Assembly: GCF_001908725.1 (NCBI RefSeq)
Contig: NZ_CP018725.1
Coordinates: 3,162,001-3,226,000, forward strand
Source: Xanthomonas vesicatoria ATCC 35937
GTDB lineage: Bacteria > Pseudomonadota > Gammaproteobacteria > Xanthomonadales > Xanthomonadaceae
DNA: 64,000 nt
Reading direction: 5' to 3'
Both the position numbers and the translations under genes were made by a program. The notes beneath the pieces are model-generated. The model was given only the letters and a program-made list of their open reading frames with translations, was not told where the DNA came from and ran no database searches. Shown here in pieces: positions 1-9,132 of this stretch (the stretch's first letter is position 1; the number at the start of each line of letters is the position of its first letter).

Positions 1-1359
1 GTCGTAGACGGCATTGAGGCAGGCAACCACCACCGCGACATCCTGTTTCGAAAGGCGTGGCTCGCCGCTCATCAGGCGCGCATGGTTGATGCACGCAACG
101 GCATTTGCACTGGTGAACGAGTCGCCCAAGCCGGAGCAGTCTTCAAAGCCGGTGCCTTCGGCGTTGAGTTTGAAGTGCGCGATCGGCAGGCCTTCCATGT
201 TCTTCTGCTTTGCCATCTCCATGAAATCCGCAAGCGCTTCGGGTTGATCCCGCAGGCGCCTGGACTGAATCTTCGTTTCCAGTTTTTGAAGAAACGGCCC
301 TGCGATGCTGGTGTTTCTCTTCAGGACACTGATGGAGGGATCTTCGAACATCAAGGTCGCATCGATCCTGTCGGTTTGCTCCTGAGACAGCAGCCCGTTT
401 GCGATCAGGGTCTTCATGATGACTTTCTCCGGGTGGCCCCAATGCTCGTCGGCCGCATAGACCTGCCGGAAATTCAGGATTGCCTGGCCGGCGGCGTGCT
501 GTGCTTGTGTGCCGAGCGTGTCATTGCCATCTAATGCGCGTTGAAGCGACTCCATGCATTGTTTGAGAGACAGCGCCGCATCGCTATTCGAAGCCTGCTT
601 GAAATGCTGCATGCCACGGTTGATGAAGGGTTGGGTGATGGAGCGCGAGGTATATCCGCTTGCTCCGGTTCTGGCATTGGGTACGCCGGTCAGCGAGTAC
701 TTGTTTTTCTTGTCGTAGAGCTCGCTCTTGCTCAGATCCGGGTCGGCCGGGACGTTCGCAGGCGCGTATTTGGCGATGCACTCCTGCTTGATCCGCTCGC
801 CCTTGAGACAGCTGAGGTTGGTCAGCAGCGATTCCCGTGCATTCTTGGTGTCGAACAGATGGCCGACATGGACCTTGGTTGCCGCGCGGTAATCGCTCAT
901 GGTGGCGAACTGGTTGGACCCGCATGTCTTGATTGAGACGAAAGGACGGCCATGGGATGCGCGTTCTTCCTCGGTGGCGCTGTGGTACCGAGCGTGATAT
1001 TCCTCCGCTTTTGCACATGCCTTTTCCAGGCGATCATTGCTGGTAAACCCGGCCTTGCCATCGACCAGTGCGGTCGTGGACAAGAAAAAGTTGTCTGCAA
1101 CATAACCGGCGCCCGCGATTCCCAGCGCGTATTTGGCGACCCGAGAGGCCCAGTTTCTCCCGCGTCCGCCGTTTTCCTGATGTGGGCCTTCCTGCGCTGC
1201 TTGCCTGGCTTTTCGGGCGGGTAAGGCCCCCAGCAAACCAGTCGTTTCGTTGGCGCCCGGCGATGTAAGCGACGACGCAGACGGGTGCTGCGCTGGCGAG
1301 GGGCTGGAGGCAAGATGCCGTTGAATGGTGGTCAATGTTTGTGTGGTCTTGGTGCGCAT
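1..1359 (-). CDS. Putative type III secreted effector, C-terminus beyond window
   Basis: The frame is open for 453 codons from ATG 1357-1359 to base 1, with no stop, so the gene continues left of the window. The start has a good ribosome site (GAGAGGA, 6-7 bases upstream). The first ~50 residues are rich in Ser, Thr, Pro and Gln with few acidic residues (for example ASSPSPAQHPSASSLTS), which is typical of type III secretion signals, and there is no Sec signal peptide. The rest is a mostly helical, Lys/Glu-rich soluble protein with scattered Cys and His (segments DEHWGHPEKV and FEDCSGLGDSF). I do not recognise the family. The effector call rests on the N-terminus and on the PIP-box-like promoter just upstream; both are suggestive, not decisive. 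Long neighbouring sequence without genes fits an accessory locus. Confidence 0.7.
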   Translation of the reverse strand, partial: MRTKTTQTLTTIQRHLASSPSPAQHPSASSLTSPGANETTGLLGALPARKARQAAQEGPHQENGGRGRNWASRVAKYALGIAGAGYVADNFFLSTTALVDGKAGFTSNDRLEKACAKAEEYHARYHSATEEERASHGRPFVSIKTCGSNQFATMSDYRAATKVHVGHLFDTKNARESLLTNLSCLKGERIKQECIAKYAPANVPADPDLSKSELYDKKNKYSLTGVPNARTGASGYTSRSITQPFINRGMQHFKQASNSDAALSLKQCMESLQRALDGNDTLGTQAQHAAGQAILNFRQVYAADEHWGHPEKVIMKTLIANGLLSQEQTDRIDATLMFEDPSISVLKRNTSIAGPFLQKLETKIQSRRLRDQPEALADFMEMAKQKNMEGLPIAHFKLNAEGTGFEDCSGLGDSFTSANAVACINHARLMSGEPRLSKQDVAVVVACLNAVYD

Positions 1360-2677
1360 GATGTGTCCTCTCGATGCAGAATAGAGAACCGCTGTACTGG
1401 TTGAGTCGAGACTCGGCGAAGCGTCGCGGCGAAAAGGCCGTTGGTCGAGTAGCGAAGTGTTGCGATATGTGGTGGCGTGTTCCCGATCACGTTGATTCGC
1501 GCTGGGTCATCAGAGAACGGCCGCCAAGCAGCTTGCGGTTACGTCATGGTTTGGGTTGTCGCGCGCGTCGTTGCGGAGTGCTGAAACCGTTTCGATATGT
1601 CGGCCGGCAATGTCGATGTTGCACGCAGCGGTGATCACAGCAGCCGAAGTCCTAGCGTGGCGCCATGCGGGCTGCTTCCGTCGCATCGCGCAACGACTGT
1701 GCCTGATGCCTAGGCGCGCATCCATTTCGACCGCGAAGACGTGATGTCATAAACGAGCAGGTGCGCTGAGCGGCATCTATCGCATCCGGTCGAGCGATCC
1801 ACTGCGGCTCGGTAGGGCCATGCACGCGTGATATTGACCAAGACATGCAGGTAGGGGGGATTGAAGATCAGGATGGGTATTGCCCCATCTGGAATCGTTC
1901 GATCGCTAAGAGCAGCCAACAACTACTTCGCAGTCGCCAGAAGGGCGTGCCGGTACTCGGAATCGGCATGTGCCACGCGTCCACTTCGATCCCTGCGCGC
2001 CGTCCGCCCCAGCACTGACGACTGCTTGCTGACGGGTCATGCGCCGCGCTGGAGATGGCAGGCGTCGAAGTGCGCTGCCGAGGTCGTCGCAATGCGCGCG
2101 GGCGCTCCAGGTGGGGAGAGTTGCAGAGCGCGGTTTGCAACGCCTGTCTGCAACTCCACGTGCCACGTGCGGCGATCGCGGTGCAGCCGTGTCGGCCGGC
2201 GAGCCTGGCCATGCTTCCATGACGTCATGAATAGATGCAGCATGGCGAGCAACCAGCGTTGCAACGCGCGATATCACCGTCATCGTTTGCGCGAACGCCC
2301 AGCTGTTTGGCCCGCGCCTGGCGTCGCCAATGCGACTAGGGGCCGATTGGGTATTGGAAATACACGCCATCGCCGTCACTGGGCGACCGTCTGGAGGCCC
2401 CGAAGGGTAGTTTGCGGGCCTGCGAATGCGCTTCCGGTGCAGGCAAGGCATCGGTGGACGCCGCCCAGCCCGTCCTGCGTACATCCTGGCTGATCCTGTG
2501 GCGGAATCGTGCCGCCGCGCGAGGTGACGATGCCAGCGCTGCTGGCTTGCACGAAAGCTGCAATGCCTTGCCAGACCCAACCGCGAAGGCGGCCATGCGT
2601 GCGTCACGCTGCATCGGCCATGTAAATCCCACCTCCCGAATCACGCAATGCAGGAGCGGTGACGCGGGTCGTCGGGC
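1360..2677. other. Long stretch without a convincing gene
   Basis: Apart from the promoter next to 1359, I see no credible gene here. Several open frames overlap on both strands, but their translations are Arg/Ala/His/Cys-rich shadows without domains. A 12-base perfect palindrome (CATGACGTCATG) sits at 2218-2229. There are no transposase remnants or tRNA that I can recognise. Confidence 0.5.
1378..1433 (-). promoter_or_regulatory. PIP-box-like HrpX promoter of the 1-1359 gene
   Basis: Read on the minus strand, two perfect TTCGC half-sites (1429-1433 and 1416-1420) are separated by 8 bases and followed, after 32 bases, by a TATTCT -10 box (1378-1383). The ATG lies 18 bases after the -10 box. 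The known HrpX element is TTCGC-N15-TTCGC with a -10 box 30-32 bases downstream; short-spacer imperfect PIP boxes have also been reported. A third TTCGC lies further upstream at 1452-1456. The downstream spacing is exactly right but the inner spacing is N8, so HrpX control is an inference. Confidence 0.55.
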
Positions 2678-3562
2678 TTATGCAGCCAGCGCCTGCCGCG
2701 GATCCTGCCCAGGCTCCACATGCACATACAGCACCGGCAACCCGTGCGCTTCCAGCACCGCGGCCATCTGCCGCTGACGCGAGAGGAATTGCTCGTAGAC
2801 GCCACGCAGGCGCTCGCAATTCTCGCGGTCGTGCGCGTAGTAATCGCACCAGCCCGCGGGGTCGAACAACGCGATGCGCACCTCGCCATCGACATAACGC
2901 AGCACCGGTTCGGGCGAGTGCTGCAGCCATTCTTCGCTGTCGGGGGCGAGCAGGGCGGCTTCGATCAGCGGCCACAGCGGTGCCAGACCCTGGTTGTCGT
3001 ACTGCATCGACATCATCGCCGCCAGATCGTGCGCAGTGAAATAGCGGGCGTGCTCGATGCGTGCGCCGAAGCTCTCCTGCGCCAGCAGTGCGGTATCGGC
3101 TTGGGCCATGCCCTGGGCCAGCAGCACTTCTTCCATCGCCTCGGCAACGCTCGCCACGATCTCCGCATCGCCAGACAGAAGAAACGGCAGTACGCGCAGT
3201 CCGCCGCCGGTCAACTGCGCATCGGCCTGGAACGGCAGGGGAATCTCGCCCTGCGCGTCGGCGCCGAAGGCCAGCACCCGCGGGCCCTGGCCGCGACCTG
3301 GCGCGCGGGCGTGCAGTTCTTCCAGCCGGCGATGCAGCGGCCAGCCCGGTCGCAGTACTTCGGCCGGGTCGAAGTGCGCCATGGCCACGCTGAGCTCGAG
3401 CTCGCGCACCTCGGGGATCCACTGCGCCAGGTCGCGGCCGATGCGTTCGGCCAGCATGCCGGCTTGCTCGGGCGCCAGAGCGCCGCGTTCGGGGGCGGTG
3501 CCGCCCGTCAATTCCAGCGCCATCACACCCATGGCGGTCACGCCGTGTTCGGTCTTGCTCAT
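2678..3562 (-). CDS. Conserved hypothetical protein
   Basis: A 294-residue soluble protein, acidic, rich in Ala, Leu and Glu, without signal peptide or membrane segments. I do not recognise a named domain. The start chosen is the ATG reading MSKTEHGV; in-frame ATG 3580 and GTG 3583 upstream are possible, and no start has a strong ribosome site. It is divergent from the thiolase gene, with under 100 bases between them. Codon use looks native (strong GC3), so it is likely a real gene of unknown role. Confidence 0.75.
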   Translation of the reverse strand: MSKTEHGVTAMGVMALELTGGTAPERGALAPEQAGMLAERIGRDLAQWIPEVRELELSVAMAHFDPAEVLRPGWPLHRRLEELHARAPGRGQGPRVLAFGADAQGEIPLPFQADAQLTGGGLRVLPFLLSGDAEIVASVAEAMEEVLLAQGMAQADTALLAQESFGARIEHARYFTAHDLAAMMSMQYDNQGLAPLWPLIEAALLAPDSEEWLQHSPEPVLRYVDGEVRIALFDPAGWCDYYAHDRENCERLRGVYEQFLSRQRQMAAVLEAHGLPVLYVHVEPGQDPRQALAA

Positions 3563-3650
3563 GATTCGCGGTTGGCCCATCACGGGGTCGAAGCTACACT
3601 GCGGCCATTATGCCTGCCAGCCCTGTGCAGGCCATGTCCCCGAGTCCTCC

Positions 3651-4946
3651 ATGCCAGGTCAACCGATGCCCGCAGCCCGTCCCGTCGCCATTCTGGGCGG
3701 CGTTCGTATCCCGTTCTGTCGTCAGAACACCGCATACGCGGACGTGGGCAACTTGGGCATGTCGGTGCGCACGCTGGGCGCGCTGGTCGAACGCTTCGGC
3801 CTGCATGGGCAGCAATTGGGCGAAGTGGCGATGGGCGCGGTGATCAAGCATTCCTCGGACTGGAACCTGGCCCGCGAGGCCGCGCTGTCGTCGGGTCTGT
3901 CGCCGCTGACCCCGGGCATCACCCTGCAGCGCGCCTGCGGCACCAGCCTGGATTCGGTGATCACCATCGCCAACAAGATCGCGCTGGGCCAGATCGATTC
4001 CGGCATCGGCGGCGGCTCGGATACTACCTCCGAGGTGCCGATCGTCTACGGCAAGAAACTGCGCGCGCGCCTGATGGCCGCCAATCGCGCCAAGGCCACC
4101 GGCGACAAACTCAAGGCGCTGCTCCGCGGCTTCAAGCTGAGCGAGCTCAAGCCCGAATTTCCTGGCGTGGCCGAGCCGCGCACCGGCAAGAGCATGGGCG
4201 ACCACTGCGAAGACATGGCCAAGGAATGGAACATCTCGCGCGATTCGCAGGACGAATGGGCGGTGGCCTCGCACCATAAGCTGGCCGCAGCGTATGAGCG
4301 CGGGTTCTTCGATTCGCTGATCGCCCCGTTCCGTGGGGTGTCGCGCGACAACATCCTGCGCGCGGACACCTCGCTGGAGAAGCTGGCGACCCTGCGCCCG
4401 GCGTTCGACAAGACTTCCGGCCGCGGCACCTTGACCGCCGCCAATTCCACCCCGTTGACCGATGGCGCTGCCGCAGTGCTGCTGTCCAGCGAGGCCTGGG
4501 CGCTGGCGCATGGCCACACGCCGATGGCCTACCTGCGCGATGCGCAGGTGTCGGCGGTGGATTTCGTGCATGGCGAGGGCCTGCTGATGGCGCCGACCAT
4601 CGCGGTGCCGCAGATGCTGGCACGCCAGGGCCTGACCCTGCAGGATTTCGAAATCTACGAAATCCACGAAGCCTTCGCCGCGCAGGTGCTGTGCACGCTG
4701 CGCGCCTGGGAAAGCGAGGACTACTGCCGCAATCGCCTGGGCCTGGACGCGCCATTGGGCCGCATCGACCCGGACAAGATCAACCCGCTGGGCTCGTCGC
4801 TGGCCACCGGCCACCCATTCGCCGCCACCGGTGCGCGCGTGGTGGCCACCGCCGCCAAGCAGCTGGAAGAACGAGGCGGCGGCCGCGCGCTGATTTCGAT
4901 CTGCACCGCTGGCGGCATGGGCGTGGTGGCGATCGTCGAGCGCTAG
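3651..4946 (+). CDS. Acetyl-CoA acyltransferase (thiolase, FadI-like)
   Basis: Thiolase of about 431 residues, catalysing thiolytic cleavage of 3-ketoacyl-CoA (fatty-acid beta-oxidation) or the reverse condensation. The nucleophile Cys lies in QRACGTSLDS near residue 100, the His base in EIHEAFAAQ, and the second Cys in the C-terminal CTAGGMG motif, with the thiolase glycine signature NPLGSSLATGHPFAATG before it. Length fits FadI (436 in E. coli) better than the shorter biosynthetic thiolases. ATG 3666 is an alternative start with a better-placed AGGT. No FadJ partner lies beside it here, so its exact pathway is inferred. Confidence 0.88.
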   Translation: MPGQPMPAARPVAILGGVRIPFCRQNTAYADVGNLGMSVRTLGALVERFGLHGQQLGEVAMGAVIKHSSDWNLAREAALSSGLSPLTPGITLQRACGTSLDSVITIANKIALGQIDSGIGGGSDTTSEVPIVYGKKLRARLMAANRAKATGDKLKALLRGFKLSELKPEFPGVAEPRTGKSMGDHCEDMAKEWNISRDSQDEWAVASHHKLAAAYERGFFDSLIAPFRGVSRDNILRADTSLEKLATLRPAFDKTSGRGTLTAANSTPLTDGAAAVLLSSEAWALAHGHTPMAYLRDAQVSAVDFVHGEGLLMAPTIAVPQMLARQGLTLQDFEIYEIHEAFAAQVLCTLRAWESEDYCRNRLGLDAPLGRIDPDKINPLGSSLATGHPFAATGARVVATAAKQLEERGGGRALISICTAGGMGVVAIVER

Positions 4947-4960
4947 TTTGCTGTCGCAAC

Positions 4961-5052
4961 GAGATTGGGCATTCGGGATTAGGGATTCGCAACAACAAAA
5001 AAAGGAATCCTGTTTTTGCGAATCTCCAATCCCAAACCCCAATCCCAATCCC
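4961..5052. repeat. GGGATT-type intergenic repeat with inverted arms
   Basis: Between the thiolase stop and the next gene, repeats of GGGATT/GGATTCG on the left (4961-4992) face AATCCC repeats on the right (5016-5052). GATTCGCAA (4984-4992) and TTGCGAATC (5016-5024) are exact inverted arms. Similar AATCCC-rich strings recur at about 37643-37666 in this window, so it is probably a dispersed Xanthomonas intergenic repeat. It could also act as a stem-loop 3' end for the thiolase transcript. Confidence 0.6.
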
Positions 5053-5070
5053 ACCTGCAAGGACGCATGG

Positions 5071-5604
5071 ATGTCGAATGACGCATTTCGCGAACCGCCC
5101 AGCCTTTATCTGCCTCCGGCAGACGGCGATATTTGGCGCGAGGGTGACCTGCTGGTCTGCACGCCGGGCGCCACTTTGCCGCCGCGGTGCGTCAAGTGCA
5201 ACGCGCCGGCCGACATGCCGCCACGTCGCTACATCTTTCATTGGCACCACCCGGTGATCTATGCGGCGCTGCTACTGGGCGTGCTGCCGTACCTGATCCT
5301 GGCCATCGCGTTGCGCAAGCGCAGCGCGCACCGGATTACCTTGTGCGAGCGACACGAGCGCCGTCGCGTGCGTTACGTCGCGGTGGCGATGGCATCGGTG
5401 TTGGCGTTGCTGGTGTGCGGGCTGTCGATCGATAGCCCGTTCCGCTGGGTGATCGGTGCCGGCGTGATGGCGGCGATGCTGCTGATCGGGCGACTGGGTT
5501 CGCGCGTGTTGTCGCCGACGCTGGTTGATCATGCGCAGGCACGCTATCTGGGTGCCTGCGATGCCTTCCTGAGCGACTTGCCGCCGGCATCGCGCGAACG
5601 CTGA
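5071..5604 (+). CDS. Small membrane protein with a CxxC zinc-ribbon-like N-terminus
   Basis: 177 residues. The N-terminal part has PRCVKCNAPAD, a CxxC knuckle, followed by two or three hydrophobic segments (about residues 55-77, 98-115 and 118-138) joined by a very basic loop. ATG 5071 is preceded by AAGGA at a suitable distance. I know no function; proteins of this build are usually inner-membrane proteins of unknown role. It is convergent with hemY, with a shared hairpin between them. Confidence 0.75.
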   Translation: MSNDAFREPPSLYLPPADGDIWREGDLLVCTPGATLPPRCVKCNAPADMPPRRYIFHWHHPVIYAALLLGVLPYLILAIALRKRSAHRITLCERHERRRVRYVAVAMASVLALLVCGLSIDSPFRWVIGAGVMAAMLLIGRLGSRVLSPTLVDHAQARYLGACDAFLSDLPPASRER

Positions 5605-5611
5605 TGCAAAT

Positions 5612-5636
5612 GCGGCGCGCCTGTCTTGCGCGCCGC
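5612..5636. terminator. Bidirectional hairpin between convergent genes
   Basis: Perfect 9-base stem (GCGGCGCGC / GCGCGCCGC) with a 7-base loop, just after the membrane-protein stop and before the hemY stop on the other strand. There is no strong T-tract. Confidence 0.5.
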
Positions 5637-5660
5637 CGCAAATCGATCAAACCGCATCGA

Positions 5661-6926
5661 TTACAGAATGCGATCGTCCGGCGCGAGCGGGTCGGCCGCA
5701 GGTGTCGGCGCCACCGCCATGGTCGGCCCACGCAGCGACTGCTGCGGCATGCCCGCATGCACCGGCTCGCCGCGTGCGGCGCGCAACGCATTGGCGTAGC
5801 AATGCTGCGCAGAGAGCAGATCGCCAGCGGCGGCAAGCCCATGCCCCAATTCTTCCCACGCCTCGCTGCCGGCGCCATTGGCAAGCGCACGGTGCAGGAA
5901 CTCTTCGGCCTGCGACCACTGCTGCTGATGGCGGGCCAGGCGCGCCAGCGTCAACAACAGGCCGGGACTGTCCGGATACTGGGTCAGCCAGCGCTGCGCA
6001 CTGGCCCGGCGTGAATCGTATTTTTCCAGCGGCAGCACACCATACAAACGCACCAGTGATTCGTCCCACTGGGTATCCAGCGCCTGTTCCAGGCTGTGCA
6101 CCGCGGCATCGTCCCAATGCAGCACGGCGGCGCGTTGCGCGTAGGCGCCGACGACTGCCGGGTAGGTACGTAGCGGTTTGGGCAGCGCTTCCCAACGCTC
6201 GGCCAGCGCATTGGCATCGCCGGCCTGCAACAGGGTCTGTTCGGCCAGCGTGGCCTCCAGCGCGCTGTAAGCCTCCGGCGCCAACACTGCCTGCTGACGC
6301 AAGGCGCCGAGCTGGCCGTAGGCTTCGTCGGCACGGCCGATCTGCGTCAGCGCATGCGTGCGCAACAACAGGCCGCGTGCCGGCAGCGGCTGCGCATTGG
6401 CGGCATCGAGCGCATTGATCGCCTCGACCGGGCGCTGCCGCGCCAGATGCCGCTCACCCTGCAACAGTGCATGCGCGGTGGGGTCGCGCTCGGCCAGTTG
6501 CTGTGCGAGCGCGGTGGCTGCGGCCTCGTCGCCGCGTGCATCGGCCACGCGCACCGCGCTTGCAAGCGCAATGCCGCTGACTTCGTCGTCTTCGCTGGCA
6601 GTGACCAGCAGGCGTTCGGCGCGCTGCCACTGACCATGGTCGGCGGCGCGCAAGCCTTCGATCAGGCGCGCGCGGCCCTTCTTGCGGCGGTATTTGCCCC
6701 ACACCCGGAACGGCAGGCTGATCAACGTCCACAGCAACCAGACCACCAGCAGCGCGATGATCAGGATCAGCACCGCCTGCGGCATCGCGGCGCGGTAGTC
6801 GTTGCCGCCCACGCTGACCACTACGTTGCCCAGGTCGTAACTGCTCTGATGCGACAGCCACTGCGCACCGAGCACGCCCAGCGCCACGGCCACCAACAGG
6901 ATCAAGACGGTACGCAACACTTTCAT
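5661..6926 (-). CDS. hemY: HemY, TPR membrane protein of heme biosynthesis
   Basis: 421 residues with two N-terminal membrane segments (about 5-25 and 48-70), a basic cytoplasmic patch (KYRRKKGRARL) and a long run of TPR-like helices. This is the build of the proteobacterial HemY of the hemCDXY group, thought to organise tetrapyrrole enzymes; it is not the protoporphyrinogen oxidase also called HemY. Its ATG overlaps the hemX stop by four bases (ATGA), so translation is probably coupled. It ends in a low-complexity Pro/Ala tail. Confidence 0.9.
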   Translation of the reverse strand: MKVLRTVLILLVAVALGVLGAQWLSHQSSYDLGNVVVSVGGNDYRAAMPQAVLILIIALLVVWLLWTLISLPFRVWGKYRRKKGRARLIEGLRAADHGQWQRAERLLVTASEDDEVSGIALASAVRVADARGDEAAATALAQQLAERDPTAHALLQGERHLARQRPVEAINALDAANAQPLPARGLLLRTHALTQIGRADEAYGQLGALRQQAVLAPEAYSALEATLAEQTLLQAGDANALAERWEALPKPLRTYPAVVGAYAQRAAVLHWDDAAVHSLEQALDTQWDESLVRLYGVLPLEKYDSRRASAQRWLTQYPDSPGLLLTLARLARHQQQWSQAEEFLHRALANGAGSEAWEELGHGLAAAGDLLSAQHCYANALRAARGEPVHAGMPQQSLRGPTMAVAPTPAADPLAPDDRIL

Positions 6927-7900
6927 TGGGTGGATCTCCCTTCACGCATGGCCTGCAGTTGCAGCAGGGTGGTGCCCAGTTCCGGCAATTGCGGACGCAG
7001 TGGCGCTTGTTGCAGTGTGCGCAGGCGCATACGCACCTGGCGGCGTTGCGGCGAGTCCGGCCACAAGCGTGTGGTCCAGCTCTCCACGCGGCGCAGCGAT
7101 TGTGCAAAGCCCTGCGGATCGCTCCGTTCTGCGGCGGCGCGCGCAAGGCTGATTTCGATCTGCAAGGCATCGTTGGCAGCATGGCGGTCGCCAGCGGTGA
7201 GCAAGGCCTCGCCACGGCTGGGACGAATATCCACCAGCGGCCCCAGCGCTTTCTGCCACCACGGCCGCGCCGCTTCGGTGGCTTGCGCGGATTGCTCCGG
7301 CAGGCGATGCAGATCGATCGTCAACTGGTCCAGCGCCTGCCCAACCTGCGCCTGCGGGCCTGCGCCGAGGCGATCCAGCGCATCGCGCTCCTGCACCAGT
7401 GCCTGGCGCAGATTGAGATAGCCCGGATCGTCGATGCCGTTGAGTGCGCCATTGGCCAGGGCATAAGCGCGGCGCGCGCCATCGGCGTCGCCGGCGATGC
7501 TCAGCCGCTGTTGTCCAAGCCGCAGCAGCAGTTCCACTTCGTCCAGACGCAGCGCCTGCGCTCCATGCCGGTTCGGGTCGGCAAGCTTCTGCACAGTGTC
7601 TTCGAGCAGGGCGCTGCGTTGGCTCAGGCCCAGCATTTCATCGCGCAGCACGCGATTGGTGGCCGCTGCGTCCTGCAGCCGCTCGTTGGCCAGGCGTTGA
7701 TCGCGTCGCAGTGTTTCCAACAATTGTTGAGTGCCGTCCCAGCGTTGCTGCTGCGCCTGCGCGGCCTGCAGTTGCGCGTCTTGATAGCTGTGCCACGCAC
7801 GCCAGCCGAGAAATAGCGCCACGCCCACCAACGCAATGGCCAGCACCAACGGCAGCCAGACCCAGGGAAACCGTCGCGTGGTGGCGGGCATTTCGCTCAT
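6923..7900 (-). CDS. hemX: HemX, uroporphyrinogen-III C-methyltransferase-like membrane protein
   Basis: 325 residues: one membrane segment (about residues 13-32), then a coiled-coil stretch rich in Gln/Ala (about 35-100) and a helical C-terminal domain. This matches the HemX family named after uroporphyrinogen-III methyltransferase, but it has no SAM-binding methylase motif, so enzyme activity is unlikely and a scaffolding role is more plausible. It is the second gene of hemD-hemX-hemY, about 100 bases after hemD. Confidence 0.9.
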   Translation of the reverse strand: MSEMPATTRRFPWVWLPLVLAIALVGVALFLGWRAWHSYQDAQLQAAQAQQQRWDGTQQLLETLRRDQRLANERLQDAAATNRVLRDEMLGLSQRSALLEDTVQKLADPNRHGAQALRLDEVELLLRLGQQRLSIAGDADGARRAYALANGALNGIDDPGYLNLRQALVQERDALDRLGAGPQAQVGQALDQLTIDLHRLPEQSAQATEAARPWWQKALGPLVDIRPSRGEALLTAGDRHAANDALQIEISLARAAAERSDPQGFAQSLRRVESWTTRLWPDSPQRRQVRMRLRTLQQAPLRPQLPELGTTLLQLQAMREGRSTQ

Positions 7901-8003
7901 TCGATCCTCCTCGGGCAGACACGACCGGCGCAGGCGCCGCAGTCATCCCACACAGCATGGCGTGCGCCGGCAGAAGGCCGCAAGCTGTGCTTGAGTTCGC
8001 AGT

Positions 8004-8780
8004 TCAGCAAGGTCGCGACGGCGTCATGATGGTTGCCGCCGCCGCAACCAATTGGTCCGGCAAGGGTCCTGCCGCGCGGACGACATGACAGAAGCCTGCT
8101 TCCTGTGCGGCGTCGCACAGGCGTTCGCTGGAAGCCACCAGCGGGCGTTGCCGCACTGCCTCGCCCAATGCGGCGGGCAACTGCTGCAGCACCAGCGTCA
8201 GCGCCTCGGCACTGCTCATGGCCAGTACGCTACGCGGCAGTGCATCGGTCAAGGCGTGCAGCGCCGACGGGCGCAAGCGCAGCGGTACGCGATGATAGAC
8301 ATCCGCCCGCAGGATGCGGGCACCGCGGTGTTCCAGGGCAGGGGCCAACATGCCGCGCCCACCCGGTGCGGTGATCAGGCCGACGCTTTGCAACGGTGCG
8401 GCGAACAGCGGCAATGCGAGCAGGCCTTCGCTGTCCATGCGCGCGGGGCGCACGACCGCATCGATGCCACAGGCCTGCAGCGCGCGCGCGGTGCCTTCCC
8501 CCACGCTCACCCACTGCGCCTGCGACGGCCGCTGCAATGGCTGCAGTTGATGCGCCGCCCGCACGGCTGCCGGGCTGGTGAACACCGCAATGGGTGCTCC
8601 CAGCGCGCGCTGCAAGGCGGCGCGCGCCTGTGCGGTGTCGTTGGTCTGCAGGCGCCATGGCGACAGCGCCAGCAGCCGCCCACCGTGCCGCGCCACCGCC
8701 CGCCGCAACGGCGCATGCTCACCGCTGGGACGGAGCGAGAGCAGGGTCCAGGGATCGGCGAGCGGAGCAGTGCGGGTCAT
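8004..8780 (-). CDS. hemD: Uroporphyrinogen-III synthase
   Basis: 258 residues from ATG 8780 (MTRTAPLADPWTLLSLRPSG). The protein cyclises hydroxymethylbilane with ring-D inversion to uroporphyrinogen III. Family landmarks visible are FTSPAAVRAA in the first half, SVGEGTARALQACG, LITAPGGRG, and the late segment MSSAEALTLVLQQL. Length fits the family (about 250). The open frame runs further upstream but that part is unlike protein. hemC is not adjacent in this window. Confidence 0.9.
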   Translation of the reverse strand: MTRTAPLADPWTLLSLRPSGEHAPLRRAVARHGGRLLALSPWRLQTNDTAQARAALQRALGAPIAVFTSPAAVRAAHQLQPLQRPSQAQWVSVGEGTARALQACGIDAVVRPARMDSEGLLALPLFAAPLQSVGLITAPGGRGMLAPALEHRGARILRADVYHRVPLRLRPSALHALTDALPRSVLAMSSAEALTLVLQQLPAALGEAVRQRPLVASSERLCDAAQEAGFCHVVRAAGPLPDQLVAAAATIMTPSRPC

Positions 8781-9132
8781 CTGGCGATTATGCGAGAGCG
8801 CTGCCGTCTCGGGTGGATCGCGTGTGCGGTCTTGGCGTGGGCGATGCATGCGGGCAGCTTGCAAGCACCGTAGCGAGCTGCTTCCAGGCGGATGCCGACG
8901 GCTGACTGGCACTGAAGCGGACGTGTCGTCCCTGCAGGTTCCGGGCACTGGCCGCGCCTGTCTGGTGGTGGCGCAGGCGTCGTGGTCGCCGCTCTTCATC
9001 CGCGCGCCTGGTCGTGCCTTGTGTGCCGCTCAACGTGATGCCTGCGTTTCTGCGGCCAGAACCTCGTGTTGGGGTCTGTGCCAATCAGCGCTTATGCCCA
9101 CGATCCGCCACGACATCGAGCAGAAGTGGTGC
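8781..9132. other. Intergenic region between hemD and the glycosyltransferase
   Basis: Divergent spacer holding the promoters of both neighbours. I see no gene, strong palindrome or terminator in it. Confidence 0.4.

Noticed and set aside
1906..2607. 233-codon open frame on the minus strand
   Set aside because: Arg/Ala/His/Cys-rich translation with no domain; a competing plus-strand frame overlaps it, so both are shadows.
3057..3650. Upstream extension of the thiolase frame
   Set aside because: It lies antisense to the 2678-3562 gene and has no thiolase similarity.
8578..9132. N-terminal extension of the glycosyltransferase frame
   Set aside because: The translation before MIKSYLINM has no family match and overlaps hemD on the other strand.
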